Source: Mogibacterium sp. (GTDB lineage Bacteria > Bacillota > Clostridia > Peptostreptococcales > Anaerovoracaceae). Taken from it: 42,693 nucleotides of DNA. Both the position numbers and the translations under genes were made by a program. Below the pieces are notes generated by a model. That model saw only the letters and a list, made by a program, of their open reading frames with translations. It ran no database searches and had not been told where the DNA came from. Below, piece by piece: positions 1 through 7,522 of this stretch (within the stretch, counting starts at the first letter, position 1; every line of letters starts with the position of its first letter). The DNA lies in contig JAFVPI010000120.1 in NCBI GenBank assembly GCA_017505405.1, positions 1 to 42,693 on the forward strand. The letters are read 5' to 3'.

Positions 1-152
1 CGGTTCTCCTTCGCTAGCGCTCTCCAGTACTCTCTCGTCTGTGTCTCGTATGTCGCATAGAGATGTTCCTGCTTGGCTTCGCTGCTTATATAGCTGATCC
101 TTCCCATAACGTTATGAAGTTTTTCATGTCGTATATAACTTACCCGTTTCAT
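1..152 (-). CDS. MobA/MobL-family relaxase, N-terminal part only
   Basis: The gene is cut by the left window edge; only about 50 codons are visible. The start codon (152-150) follows a strong AAGGAGGA ribosome binding site. The peptide contains GRISYISS and EHLYATYET followed by YWRALAKEN, the typical opening of Gram-positive MobA/MobL relaxases. These enzymes nick oriT and lead DNA transfer. The catalytic Tyr and metal-binding His residues lie outside the window, so activity cannot be judged. The gene reads leftward away from a repeat-rich stretch (367-453), as expected for a relaxase next to its oriT. It shows that the left part of this window is mobilizable DNA. Confidence 0.8.
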   Translation of the reverse strand, partial: MKRVSYIRHEKLHNVMGRISYISSEAKQEHLYATYETQTREYWRALAKEN

Positions 153-366
153 ATATTTCCTCCTTAATCGTTCATTTTGATTTCAGAATCTGTTTCCTTT
201 TTTCGTCGCTATCATCATTGGATCTGGGATGATAGCAGTCGCGGCTGAGGAGCTTGTGGGTAACCGGACTCGCTGCAGGGCTGTGGAAAAGTGGGATGGA
301 CAGCTCGCTGTCCTTGCACTTCTCCATGGTCCTGCTCCGGTTATCCATAAATCCTCGGCCGTTTTT

Positions 367-389
367 GTGCCGTCACGCGTGGACGGCAC
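367..389. repeat. Inverted repeat, 8-bp stem
   Basis: GTGCCGTC and GACGGCAC pair perfectly across a 7-base loop. It lies 12 bases from the larger nested repeat at 402-453 and is probably part of the same transfer origin. No T-tract follows on either strand, so it is not an ordinary terminator. Confidence 0.6.
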
Positions 390-401
390 CGCCCCCGCGA
401 G

Positions 402-453
402 GCGAAATACACAGAGTACGAACCACAAGGTTTGTGCGATGGGTGTATTTCGC
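402..453. other. Candidate oriT: nested inverted repeats
   Basis: GCGAAATACAC (402-412) and GTGTATTTCGC (443-453) form a perfect 11-bp inverted repeat. Inside it CACAA-GGT-TTGTG (424-436) forms a second small hairpin. The repeats lie about 250 bases upstream of the relaxase start, the usual place for an origin of transfer. The nic site cannot be assigned from sequence alone. This is an inference from position and symmetry. Confidence 0.5.
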
Positions 454-601
454 TCTCAATCGGCGAGGCCTCTTAAATAGATGGATTTTTGCTAACTTCC
501 TGTACTGCCCGAAGAAGGAGTAACCGTTGCTTCTATCCGTATGCTCCTTACATGCTCCTGTATGGCTCCTCCCTACGTGCTCCTGCTTATGCCTTTACCA
601 A

Positions 602-657
602 GATGGCAAGATGGCAAGGTGGCAGTGTCTGCGCAGGGACGGGCATCTTGCCACCTT
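602..657. repeat. Short tandem repeats with inverted copy
   Basis: GATGGCAA occurs at 602-609 and 610-617, with a variant GGTGGCAG at 618-625. AAGGTGGCA (616-624) also pairs with TGCCACCTT (649-657), forming a 9-bp stem. It lies just past the stop of the RepA-like gene. It may be a weak terminator for that gene or iteron-like binding sites; neither can be decided here. Confidence 0.45.
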
Positions 658-668
658 CACTCTTAATT

Positions 669-1637
669 CTATGTTGGAAGGCCTACGTACCATCTGTCTC
701 CGTCTTTGATCGACTCCACCCCTATATCCTTCATTGCGTTGCGCAGAGTCTTCTTACTGATGCCGCACTTTTCTGCTCTTGTATAGATCTCCGTGCTCGG
801 CACCATCTGCTCCGACAGCTGGTCGTACAGGAAGTCGATCGCTTCGTCAGTCTTGTAGCCCTTCTTCATCGCACTGCTCAGTAGCTCGTCTACATTGGCA
901 TTGCATTCACCTTCCCACTTGAAGCCGCCTTCCTTGCTGAGGCGGAATGCGACCGGGCTGTGCTCATAGGTCATCGATGACTTGGTCGGTACCAGCACTC
1001 TCATCTCAGGATCATCCTTTGACTTCGCGCAGAGGATCACGCTTCTTGCAGCAGCCATGAAGTCCATCGAACCGAGCCCTCTGTAGTCAACATTCGCGTG
1101 TGTCATCTTGTTGAGATGTCCAATCAACACCATTGCACATTTGTGTCTGCTGGCGATGTCGTTGAGGTGTTTCATCTGAGGTCTTACTTCATTCGCTCTG
1201 TGCATGTCGACCTTCGCTCCAAGGAACGCCTGAAGCGGGTCGAGCACTGCGAGCTTTGCTCCTGTATCGGCTATCGCCATCTCCAGCCTCCCGTCCGACA
1301 TACTGAGCGCCTTCTCCGAATCATCGATGACATATACCTTGCTGCAGTCCGCTCCGGCATTCAGAAGTCTCGGCTTGACTGTGTCGGCCAGCCCATCCTC
1401 TGCAGTCTGGTAGATCACGTTGATCGGATCTCTGACCTGGTGACTTCCCGGAGAGGAAAATATCTCTCGCCCTGTCGTTAGTGCGGCGATGATATTGAGC
1501 ATAGCCATGGTCTTCCCCTTGCCAGGATCTCCGTGCAGGATCGTAAGCTTGCCGCGAGGAATGAAGCCCTCCCAGAGCCATTCGACTTCTTCGGCTTCGA
1601 TATCATTCATGTTGATCAGTTTGTAACTCTTATCCAT
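669..1637 (-). CDS. RepA-like AAA ATPase (replicative helicase type)
   Basis: A 322-residue AAA_25/RepA-type ATPase. It shows Walker A GDPGKGKT at residues 36-43, a Walker B region ending LAVLDP near residue 130, and an IGHLNK segment typical of RecA-fold helicases of the RSF1010 RepA type. The C-terminal 80 residues look like a helical DNA-binding tail. In mobile elements such proteins unwind DNA for element replication, probably as a hexamer. It starts 18 bases after the stop of the small HTH gene and is almost certainly co-transcribed with it. Together with the relaxase it suggests an element that replicates or is mobilized after excision. The exact role is inferred. Confidence 0.75.
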   Translation of the reverse strand: MDKSYKLINMNDIEAEEVEWLWEGFIPRGKLTILHGDPGKGKTMAMLNIIAALTTGREIFSSPGSHQVRDPINVIYQTAEDGLADTVKPRLLNAGADCSKVYVIDDSEKALSMSDGRLEMAIADTGAKLAVLDPLQAFLGAKVDMHRANEVRPQMKHLNDIASRHKCAMVLIGHLNKMTHANVDYRGLGSMDFMAAARSVILCAKSKDDPEMRVLVPTKSSMTYEHSPVAFRLSKEGGFKWEGECNANVDELLSSAMKKGYKTDEAIDFLYDQLSEQMVPSTEIYTRAEKCGISKKTLRNAMKDIGVESIKDGDRWYVGLPT

Positions 1638-1655
1638 TCTGTCTCACCCCCTTCC

Positions 1656-1883
1656 CTAATTCCTTCTGCTGCACTTGATCTCCGCTGCCGGGATCAAGCC
1701 ATGTGTCGTATCCATGAAGTACTGTTCGACTACATCGACATCTACCAGATACCTGTTGCCTGCCTTGGCGCTTGGAATGATTCCCTGAGTCACCATTTCC
1801 CTCAGCAGATTCCTTGTGATCGCCGTCTCGGGGTCTCTCGCTCTGAGTTCCTCGTAGGCCTTGTTAATAGTGCGTAAAGTCAT
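1656..1883 (-). CDS. Small helix-turn-helix (excisionase-like) protein
   Basis: A 75-residue basic protein whose middle (about residues 20-55) reads as a winged HTH/excisionase-type DNA-binding domain: TAITRNLLREMV, then IIPSAKAGNRYLVDV. The start has a strong AAGGAGG site. It is the first gene of a two-gene unit with the RepA-like ATPase. Proteins of this size in this position usually act as element regulators, replication initiator partners or excisionases. No sigma-A promoter is visible between the terminator at 1950-2032 and this start, so expression probably depends on read-through from the promoter at 2560-2588. Confidence 0.65.
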   Translation of the reverse strand: MTLRTINKAYEELRARDPETAITRNLLREMVTQGIIPSAKAGNRYLVDVDVVEQYFMDTTHGLIPAAEIKCSRRN

Positions 1884-1949
1884 ATGATTACCTCCTTATC
1901 TCTTACGCAGTGAAAGCTGATAAGGCAGGCTGTTTTGAAAACGAAAAAA

Positions 1950-2032
1950 GCCGGCCTACATGACCGGTTCTGATTGCACGACAAAATTTCGTATCTGTTC
2001 TTCGTTAATCAGAATAAATCATGTAAGCCGAC
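1950..2032 (-). terminator. Large intrinsic terminator of the minus-strand RNA
   Basis: Two 26-base arms (1950-1975 and 2007-2032) pair with a few mismatches and G-U pairs across a 31-base loop. On the minus strand the stem ends in GGCCGGC followed directly by TTTTTTCGTTTTC, an ideal intrinsic terminator. It lies 66 bases upstream of the HTH start, so it can end a free RNA or attenuate the HTH-repA transcript. Confidence 0.7.
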
Positions 2033-2553
2033 TACAATTTTTTGTAAACGGTAAATAACAATAAGGATTATTTCACCTTATCCGTGTGCCGGGCTCCTTC
2101 CCGGAACATTATCAGGCGATCGCTAACGAGGCGACCTCACAGCCAGTTACGCACTCCCGAGGGATCTCCTCGGGCCGCCCCATGTATATATGTCAAGACG
2201 GGAGTATCATTGTCCCCTGAGATTGTCATCGCACATTGAAGTTGTCATCTTCCTTTTGGACCCATGGTGGTTGTCGCTCGTACTTTTTAGTGTAGTCATG
2301 GCGCCCCGGCCCTGCATGCTCACGGTTTCCCGATGTCCCAGAGAAGGTTCCTGATAACGGTGGTATTCAATTTCATCTGTTGACCTGTTACTACAGATAC
2401 TCCCCTAAGGAAGTATTGCAGGATAACACAACTGCTAATATGTATCAAGCCTTGTCAAGTCCTGTTACATACATGCAGGTCAGAGCTGCTTTTTATCATT
2501 TGATGGTTTAAAGAAAGGTGATAAAAAAGCAGTTTAAAATCGAACAAATGTTT
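1950..2553 (-). ncRNA. Candidate long structured RNA or attenuated leader
   Basis: A transcript starting near 2553 from the consensus promoter and ending at the terminator would be about 600 nt with no ORF. It contains hairpins: CTGCTTTTTTATCA pairing with TGATAAAAAGCAG near its 5' end (2486-2532), a CGG-GAAA-CCG stem with GNRA loop near 2310-2325, CCCGAGG/CCTCGGG near 2156-2174, and CCGGG/CCCGG near 2087-2103. GACAA is repeated four times, twice as GATGACAA 20 bases apart. It is either a stand-alone structured RNA of the element or the regulated leader of HTH-repA. I cannot match it to a named RNA family. Confidence 0.5.
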
Positions 2554-2559
2554 GTATTT

Positions 2560-2588
2560 ATTATATGAAAGTGCTATACTCATGTCAA
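2560..2588 (-). promoter_or_regulatory. Consensus sigma-A promoter for the minus-strand RNA
   Basis: TTGACA (2583-2588, minus strand), a 17-bp spacer and TATAAT (2560-2565) match the sigma-A consensus at every position. It is the strongest promoter seen in the element and fires toward the HTH-repA genes through about 600 non-coding bases. Confidence 0.8.
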
Positions 2589-2638
2589 CAGTTCCTAACA
2601 GTTCATAACGCTCCGGGTTTATTACGGTTCGGACGTGA

Positions 2639-2647
2639 TGATATAAT
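2639..2647 (+). promoter_or_regulatory. Extended -10 promoter for the integrase
   Basis: TG-A-TATAAT on the plus strand, about 118 bases upstream of the integrase start. No good -35 is visible. An AAGGAGGTGG stretch at 2668-2677 in the leader resembles a ribosome binding site but no start codon follows at a suitable distance. Confidence 0.5.
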
Positions 2648-2764
2648 ATGTCACAGAATTTGGTTTCAAGGAGGTGGTTATCCACACTTTTAGCTACGTA
2701 TCATCTGAATCTAACGAATTACATTTCATCCGTTCATTTATTGTTACAGTTAGGAGATGGTACT

Positions 2765-3916
2765 ATGGCAAAGAAAACAAATTGTGTGATCAATGGAAAA
2801 GCGTATTACAGAATCTACCGTAAGGTGGGCATGAAACTTAATGAAAACGGCAAGTGGGTCGACGATAGGAAAGCGTTCTACGGAAGCTGCAAAGCCGAAG
2901 CAGAGCAGAAATACCTTGAATATATGGAGCAACAAAAGGCAGGAGCTTGCAGAACCAATCGTTGTCTCGGAGAGATGATTGATGAATGGAAAGATGCAGT
3001 ATTCAAGAATTCTTCTGATTTCGCTAATACAACCAAGGTGAAATACATAGGTGCATACGAAAGCATCATGCAGTCCTCCAGAATATGCGGAATGCCTGCG
3101 TCAGAAGTTACTGCTATGGATATACAGAACCTGTTTAACGAATCTGATGCATGTTATAGTTCACTGAAATCTCTGAACAACTTTCTGAAGCATTTCTACC
3201 GTTATGCTGAACTTAACGGTTGGTGCCGGAATGTAACTGCTAGTCTTGTAGTCCCAAAGCGGCCAAGGACCACTGATAGTGTTCAGGACATTGAAGTTTG
3301 GGATGACAAAGAAATACAGGCTCTTGCAGACGAGTTTTCCGGTACTACCATGAGATTTCTGATCATTCTGGCAGCCAATACCGGGGCTAGGCTTGGTGAG
3401 TTGCTTGCACTGACATATGACGACATTCAGGGCAATATGATGTATATAAACAAACAGCTGTCTGATGTCGCGCCTATAGATGATGAAGTAAGTTATTCGA
3501 CAAACATAACTGAAACGAAATCATCTGGGAGCAACAGAGTCGTCCCTCTCTCTCAAGCTGTTATGAAAGAACTGGAGATACACAAACAGGTTCGCATAGA
3601 AGAAATGGAAAAGTATGGTTATGAAACCAATTACTTATTCACTACAACAAACGGAACCTTCTACTACAAAAGGAATATCCGAAGAGCGATCGTGCGAGCC
3701 TGTGATCGTATAGGTATTGATTATCATAAGTTCCATGCATTGAGACACACCTTTGGGACCAACCTCAGCAGAGCCGGAGTGCCAATAGAAGACACATCCA
3801 AACTCCTGGGGCATGCAGATGTCTCTACGACCTCAAAATACTATATCGGTGTCAGTGCTCAAAGGAAACTTGAAGCAGTAGAAAAGATCGCCGGTTATAC
3901 GTTAAAAACGAGCTGA
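2765..3916 (+). CDS. int: Tyrosine site-specific integrase
   Basis: A 383-residue phage-type tyrosine recombinase that integrates and excises the element. The start at 2765 is chosen because TTAGGAGA lies just upstream; a longer frame from 2648 has no ribosome binding site and lacks family features. The order is an N-terminal AP2-like arm-binding domain (with YRIYRKVG), a core-binding SAM-like domain, and a catalytic domain. Catalytic residues visible are Arg in TGARLGELLAL, His-x-x-Arg in HALRHTFGTNL, the LLGHADVSTT box and the Tyr nucleophile in SKYYIGVS. It reads toward the tRNA fragment about 155 bases away, the standard integrase-att arrangement. Confidence 0.93.
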   Translation: MAKKTNCVINGKAYYRIYRKVGMKLNENGKWVDDRKAFYGSCKAEAEQKYLEYMEQQKAGACRTNRCLGEMIDEWKDAVFKNSSDFANTTKVKYIGAYESIMQSSRICGMPASEVTAMDIQNLFNESDACYSSLKSLNNFLKHFYRYAELNGWCRNVTASLVVPKRPRTTDSVQDIEVWDDKEIQALADEFSGTTMRFLIILAANTGARLGELLALTYDDIQGNMMYINKQLSDVAPIDDEVSYSTNITETKSSGSNRVVPLSQAVMKELEIHKQVRIEEMEKYGYETNYLFTTTNGTFYYKRNIRRAIVRACDRIGIDYHKFHALRHTFGTNLSRAGVPIEDTSKLLGHADVSTTSKYYIGVSAQRKLEAVEKIAGYTLKTS

Positions 3917-3970
3917 GATTTATCACTTTTTTATCACAAAAGTTATAGAGCAAGATTATCTGTAATACGA

Positions 3971-4028
3971 AACGGCCAAAGATATCGGAGGTTATCTGAA
4001 GTGGTAATCTCTGATATCAGAGGCCGTT
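3971..4028. other. Long imperfect hairpin after the integrase
   Basis: AACGGCC (3971-3977) pairs with GGCCGTT (4022-4028), and after a 3x3 internal loop 16 more bases (3981-3996 with 4003-4018) pair with some G-U pairs around a 6-base loop. This gives about 23 pairs. No T-tract follows on either strand. It may end the integrase transcript or be part of the recombination site architecture. Confidence 0.55.
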
Positions 4029-4071
4029 GTAAAAAACCGAAGATTCTGGAAGTAATTCCATGATTTCAGGA

Positions 4072-4112
4072 CGAGCAGTAGGTCGCGGGTTCGAATCCCT
4101 CCGCGCGCACCA
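4072..4112 (+). other. Displaced tRNA 3' end: element attachment site
   Basis: The stretch matches the 3' part of a tRNA: variable loop, T-arm with loop TTCGAAT, acceptor strand CGCGCGC, discriminator A and encoded CCA (4110-4112). No matching 5' half lies upstream: there is no GCGCGCG start, and the sequence before 4072 does not give a valid anticodon loop (position 33 is not T). This is what remains at the far end when an integrase inserts an element into a tRNA gene. The intact tRNA should lie beyond the left window edge. Its amino-acid identity cannot be told from this piece. Confidence 0.75.
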
Positions 4113-4113
4113 T

Positions 4114-4152
4114 AAACGCCCCAACCATATGGTAACGGGGCGTTTTTGTTTT
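4114..4152 (+). terminator. Intrinsic terminator after the tRNA end
   Basis: AAACGCCCC (4114-4122) and GGGGCGTTT (4137-4145) pair, with ACCATATGGT forming an inner palindrome, followed by a T-rich run. This is probably the original terminator of the tRNA gene, left with the displaced 3' end. It faces the stop of the MFS gene on the other strand. Confidence 0.8.
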
Positions 4153-5357
4153 TAATCCATATCTGACTGGCTGCGCGTTTTGATCGTTGCCGCATATGCA
4201 CTGTTGCAAAGCCCAAGCACCGCCGAGAGCATGAACAGCGTTTCTATTCCCAGTGTTTTCCAGATCCATCCGCCGAACAATGCAACAAGTATCGTTATGA
4301 AATGATTCACTGACACTCCGGTGGATATCGTTGCCCTCACCTCATCCGCGTTGTCCGCAAGGTCCTGAACATATACATTGGAAGCCATTGAAGCCAGCGA
4401 TATTACGGAATCAAGGACATAGTTAGCACAGCATACAACAAATGCTATGTGCATAGGGAATATATGATGGGCAAATCCGTAAAAGAAGCAGACGATCACA
4501 AGTATGAGAGTGTCTGATATCATCACGATCTTATATCCGAAGCGGTCTATGATCTTTCCCACTGCCGGTGAAGCGAAATATGAACATACCGACGATACCG
4601 CAAACAGTATGCTGATATCCATTGCGCTCGCGCCGTAGAACAGCACCAGCACATAGGGACCGAACGTGAAGAAGATCTGCTTTCTGGCCCCGTAAAAAAG
4701 CTCCAGCATATAATACTTGGTATATTTTCTGTGGAAAAAGAACCTTCTCTTTGACGGATCCGGTCTGCTGTCTCCCCTGACCTTCATTGATGCAAGAAAT
4801 CCCAGAAGAATAATTGCCGCGCTCATCAGGAATATAGGCTTAAACAGTGAAAGCCTGCTTCCCAGCATGTAGAACAGGCCTATCACGACAAAGTATCCGG
4901 CCAGCATCCCTATCTGATAGACAGCACTCTGTCTTCCGAGGGCCACTCCGCTCTTCCCTTCCTGCGCGTATTCAAGCGTGATCGTATTGCGCATCCCGAG
5001 CTGTATGTGCTCTCCAAGCGAATAGATGAATATCGCCATTATAACCAGCACTTTCGAAGGCGGGATAACAGCCTGCATCGCCATCCCCGCAAGCATGATG
5101 ACCGCTCCTATCTGATAGATCCTTTCGGCCGAAAACTCATACAGCAAAGCCAGAACAAATATAAGAGCGAGCCCCGGCATTTCCCTGAAGAACTCCGAAA
5201 CTCCCTTGTCAAATGCTGACATTCCGACGGATTCAGCAAGATAGTTATCGATTATTCCTTTGTAAAGGCCATGAGCCAGAGCAAATGTAATTATTGTTAC
5301 GAAGAATGCCCTGTAGCTTGATTCCGGCCTGAATGTCTCTCTCAGTTTTCTTATCAT
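4152..5357 (-). CDS. MFS transporter
   Basis: A 401-residue membrane protein with about 12 predicted hydrophobic segments and the two-half layout of the major facilitator superfamily, with a basic loop near residues 190-210 (KVRGDSRPDPSKRRFFFHRK) dividing the halves. GKIIDRFGYKIVM near residue 260 resembles the MFS inter-helix GxxxDRxG motif. The start has an AGAGGG site. The substrate cannot be told. It is the first chromosomal gene to the right of the mobile element and is divergent from peptidase T. A small hairpin (TCGCAAT/ATTGCGA, 5408-5426) lies in the shared upstream region. Confidence 0.8.
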   Translation of the reverse strand: MIRKLRETFRPESSYRAFFVTIITFALAHGLYKGIIDNYLAESVGMSAFDKGVSEFFREMPGLALIFVLALLYEFSAERIYQIGAVIMLAGMAMQAVIPPSKVLVIMAIFIYSLGEHIQLGMRNTITLEYAQEGKSGVALGRQSAVYQIGMLAGYFVVIGLFYMLGSRLSLFKPIFLMSAAIILLGFLASMKVRGDSRPDPSKRRFFFHRKYTKYYMLELFYGARKQIFFTFGPYVLVLFYGASAMDISILFAVSSVCSYFASPAVGKIIDRFGYKIVMISDTLILVIVCFFYGFAHHIFPMHIAFVVCCANYVLDSVISLASMASNVYVQDLADNADEVRATISTGVSVNHFITILVALFGGWIWKTLGIETLFMLSAVLGLCNSAYAATIKTRSQSDMD

Positions 5358-5505
5358 TTCATACCCTCTGAACTGTCATTCTAACTGATATCTACGGGCT
5401 TTTTCAATCGCAATCCTCAATTGCGAAAGCTGCTGAAAAACAGTATCATTGTTTTAGCGGATAAAAACGGATCCGCCAGTTTTACTATCCGGAGGTTATC
5501 CATCA

Positions 5506-6717
5506 ATGAGCAGCGTCATCGACAGGTTTATGAGATACATATCAATAGATACTCAGTCCGACGAGGACAGTCCCTCCTCACCAAGTACGGCAAAACAGTT
5601 CCGCCTTGCCAGACTTCTGGCTGAAGAGATGACTGAAATGGGAATATCAGGCGTAAGGCTTGATGACCGGCACTGCTATGTGTACGGAGAAATCCCTTCG
5701 AATCTGGATGCCGACATCCCTGCGATCGGCTTCATCTCACACATGGATACATCGCCGAGCGCTCCGGGAGATGCGGGTAATGCAAGGATCCACAAAAACT
5801 ATGACGGCGGAGTCATCCGTCTGAATGATGAAGTATCACTTGACCCGGATATCTATCCCGAGCTCAGAGACTATGTTGGCTGTGATCTCATCGTAACCGA
5901 CGGAGTCTCGCTTCTCGGAGGTGACGATAAAGCCGGTATCGCCGAGATCATGACCATGGCCGAAATTTTCATAAATGATCCTTCGATCCCTCACGGCAGG
6001 ATCGGCCTTGCCTTTACATCAGACGAAGAGATCGGAAGAGGCGCAGATGACTTCGACATAGAAGGATTCGGCATGGATTATGCTTACACAGTGGACGGAG
6101 GCAGACTCGGAGAACTTGAATACGAGAACTTCAATGCCGCTGAAGCCCGCGTTTACTTCAAAGGCCGCGACATCCATCCGGGATCGGCCAAGGATGTAAT
6201 GATAAACGCAGTCAGGATAGCGACAGAGCTCGAAAGGATGCTTCCTCAGGAGCAGCGGCCTGAATACACCGATGGTTACGACGGTTTCTTCCATATGACA
6301 CAGCTGAACGGCACGCCTGCCGAAGCCGAGTCCCGTTACATAATCAGGGATCACAACGCCGCTCTTTTTGAGAAAAAGATAGCGCTCATGCGCAAATGCG
6401 TGGACTATTTCAATACAAAATATGAGAATTCGGTCACTCTTGAGATACATGAGCAGTACAGAAACATGCGAGAGCTCATTGAGCCGCATATGTTCCTGAT
6501 CGACAACGCAAAAGCCGCTTTCAGGGCTTGCGGCGTAGAACCGATCATCATCCCTATCAGAGGAGGTACCGACGGAGCGAGACTGACATACGAAGGGCTT
6601 CCTTGCCCTAACCTCTCTACGGGCGGGCTCAACTTCCACTCCAACACCGAATATATACCGGTGCAGTCGATGGAAAAGATGGTCGATGTGCTCGTAGAAC
6701 TTGTCAGAGTAAAATAG
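5506..6717 (+). CDS. pepT: Peptidase T (tripeptide aminopeptidase)
   Basis: A 403-residue M20B zinc peptidase, the normal length for PepT, which removes the N-terminal residue from tripeptides in the cytoplasm. Metal and catalytic motifs are clear: HMDTSPSAPG (about residues 79-88), LLGGDDKAG, TSDEEIGRG, the VDGG segment and IRGGTDGARL followed by NLSTGGLNFHS. The N-terminus DRFMRYISIDTQSD is also typical. A GGAGG site lies 10 bases before the start. It supports growth on peptides, consistent with the amino-acid-degrading enzymes nearby. It is a single-gene unit ending at the terminator 6740-6761. Confidence 0.95.
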   Translation: MSSVIDRFMRYISIDTQSDEDSPSSPSTAKQFRLARLLAEEMTEMGISGVRLDDRHCYVYGEIPSNLDADIPAIGFISHMDTSPSAPGDAGNARIHKNYDGGVIRLNDEVSLDPDIYPELRDYVGCDLIVTDGVSLLGGDDKAGIAEIMTMAEIFINDPSIPHGRIGLAFTSDEEIGRGADDFDIEGFGMDYAYTVDGGRLGELEYENFNAAEARVYFKGRDIHPGSAKDVMINAVRIATELERMLPQEQRPEYTDGYDGFFHMTQLNGTPAEAESRYIIRDHNAALFEKKIALMRKCVDYFNTKYENSVTLEIHEQYRNMRELIEPHMFLIDNAKAAFRACGVEPIIIPIRGGTDGARLTYEGLPCPNLSTGGLNFHSNTEYIPVQSMEKMVDVLVELVRVK

Positions 6718-6739
6718 CACAGTAAAAGTTTCACTATAA

Positions 6740-6761
6740 AACGGATCCCCCGGGATCCGTT
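6740..6761. terminator. Bidirectional intrinsic terminator
   Basis: AACGGATCC / GGATCCGTT, a perfect 9-bp stem with a 4-base loop. CTTTTTAT follows on the plus strand and TTTTATAG on the minus strand, so it can end both pepT and the convergent seven-gene operon. Confidence 0.85.
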
Positions 6762-6780
6762 CTTTTTATCCTTCATTACT

Positions 6781-7515
6781 TTAATACTCTGCAGCCAGCT
6801 CCATGAACACTTCTTCCACATCCGCCCGTATGAGCAGTGTCGCCTTTTCATCAGCAGGCGTAGCTTCCCTGTTTATCACCACAAGGTTTCTGCCATTGAA
6901 CTCATTTATGAGAGATGCCGCAGGTTCCACAGCGAGTGATGTGCCCGCGACTATCATGGTATCTGCGCCTGAGATCTCCCTGCATGCGCCTATCATCGTG
7001 TACTTGTCAGGGATCTCACCATAGAGCACGACCCATGGCTTTATGATCCCCCCGCATCTGTCGCACCTTGGAACGCCTTTGCTCCGGAGGATCTTTTCAA
7101 GCGGGTATTCGGCTTCACAGTCCACACAGTAGTTTTCGCGGACATTGCCATGGAGCTCATACACTCTTTTGTTTCCGGCTTCCCGGTGCAGGCCATCGAT
7201 GTTCTGTGTCACGATACCGCGCAGTTTGTCTTTCTTCTCAAGCTCATACAGATATCTGTGCACCGCATTCGGTCTGGCGTCCGGGTATATCATGCGGTTC
7301 CGGTAGAATTCGTAGAACTCCGCCGTATGAAGCATAAAGTAAGACGCGCTAAGGATCTCTTCAGGCGAAACGCCTCTGTGATCTTCCGAATACAGGCCGT
7401 CTTCCGACCTGAAATCCGGTATGCCGCTCGCTGTCGAAACTCCCGCTCCGCCGAAGAACACTATCCTTCTTGATCTGCCTATTATTTCCTTTAGTTTTTC
7501 GATACTCTCTGTCAT
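6781..7515 (-). CDS. cobB: NAD-dependent protein deacylase, Sir2 family
   Basis: A 244-residue sirtuin that removes acyl groups from protein lysines using NAD+. It shows the GGAGVSTASGIPDFRS NAD-binding motif (residues 22-37), TQNIDGLH, catalytic His in YELHGN, and two Cys pairs (CVDC and CDRC) for structural zinc, then AGTSLAVEPAA. It is the last gene of a leftward operon; its start lies only 7 bases after the stop of the DUF2804 gene and has a weak ribosome binding site, so it is probably translationally coupled. The start at 7515 is the only plausible one. Confidence 0.93.
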   Translation of the reverse strand: MTESIEKLKEIIGRSRRIVFFGGAGVSTASGIPDFRSEDGLYSEDHRGVSPEEILSASYFMLHTAEFYEFYRNRMIYPDARPNAVHRYLYELEKKDKLRGIVTQNIDGLHREAGNKRVYELHGNVRENYCVDCEAEYPLEKILRSKGVPRCDRCGGIIKPWVVLYGEIPDKYTMIGACREISGADTMIVAGTSLAVEPAASLINEFNGRNLVVINREATPADEKATLLIRADVEEVFMELAAEY

Positions 7516-7522
7516 TATCCGG

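Larger units (their letters stand above)
153..668. other. Non-coding stretch between relaxase and repA
   Basis: About 516 bases without a credible gene. Overlapping short ORFs in several frames have no ribosome binding site and no recognisable composition. The stretch instead holds several inverted repeats: a GGACAGC/GCTGTCC hairpin near 298-313, an 8-bp hairpin at 367-389, nested repeats at 402-453 and short tandem repeats at 602-657. It is best read as the mobilization control region of the element. Confidence 0.6.
1884..2764. other. Non-coding interval between HTH gene and integrase
   Basis: About 880 bases without a convincing gene. The minus strand carries a consensus promoter (2560-2588), several stable hairpins and an intrinsic terminator (1950-2032), described separately as a candidate RNA. 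The plus strand carries an extended -10 promoter for the integrase (2639-2647). A 76-codon minus-strand ORF at 2455-2685 spans the minus promoter itself and was not accepted. Confidence 0.6.

Noticed and set aside
229..884. Overlapping plus-strand ORFs between the relaxase and repA
   Set aside because: They have no ribosome binding site and no recognisable protein features, and run across inverted repeats and the repA gene on the other strand.
2209..2279. Replication iterons around the repeated TTGTC motifs
   Set aside because: Only two of four copies share more than 6 bases and spacing is uneven. They may simply be part of the structured RNA.
2455..2685. Minus-strand ORF of 76 codons
   Set aside because: It spans the consensus promoter at 2560-2588 and the 5' hairpin of the predicted RNA, has no ribosome binding site and no family resemblance.
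4030..4112. A complete tRNA gene
   Set aside because: The T-arm, acceptor strand and CCA are present, but no complementary 5' acceptor strand, D-arm or valid anticodon loop lies upstream.
3992..4269. Minus-strand ORFs ending in GFEPATYCSS or containing GGIRTRDLL
   Set aside because: These are translations of the tRNA 3' end in the reverse direction, a well-known false gene type.
6019..6720. Long antisense ORF across pepT
   Set aside because: It is the shadow of a well-supported peptidase T gene and has no protein features of its own.
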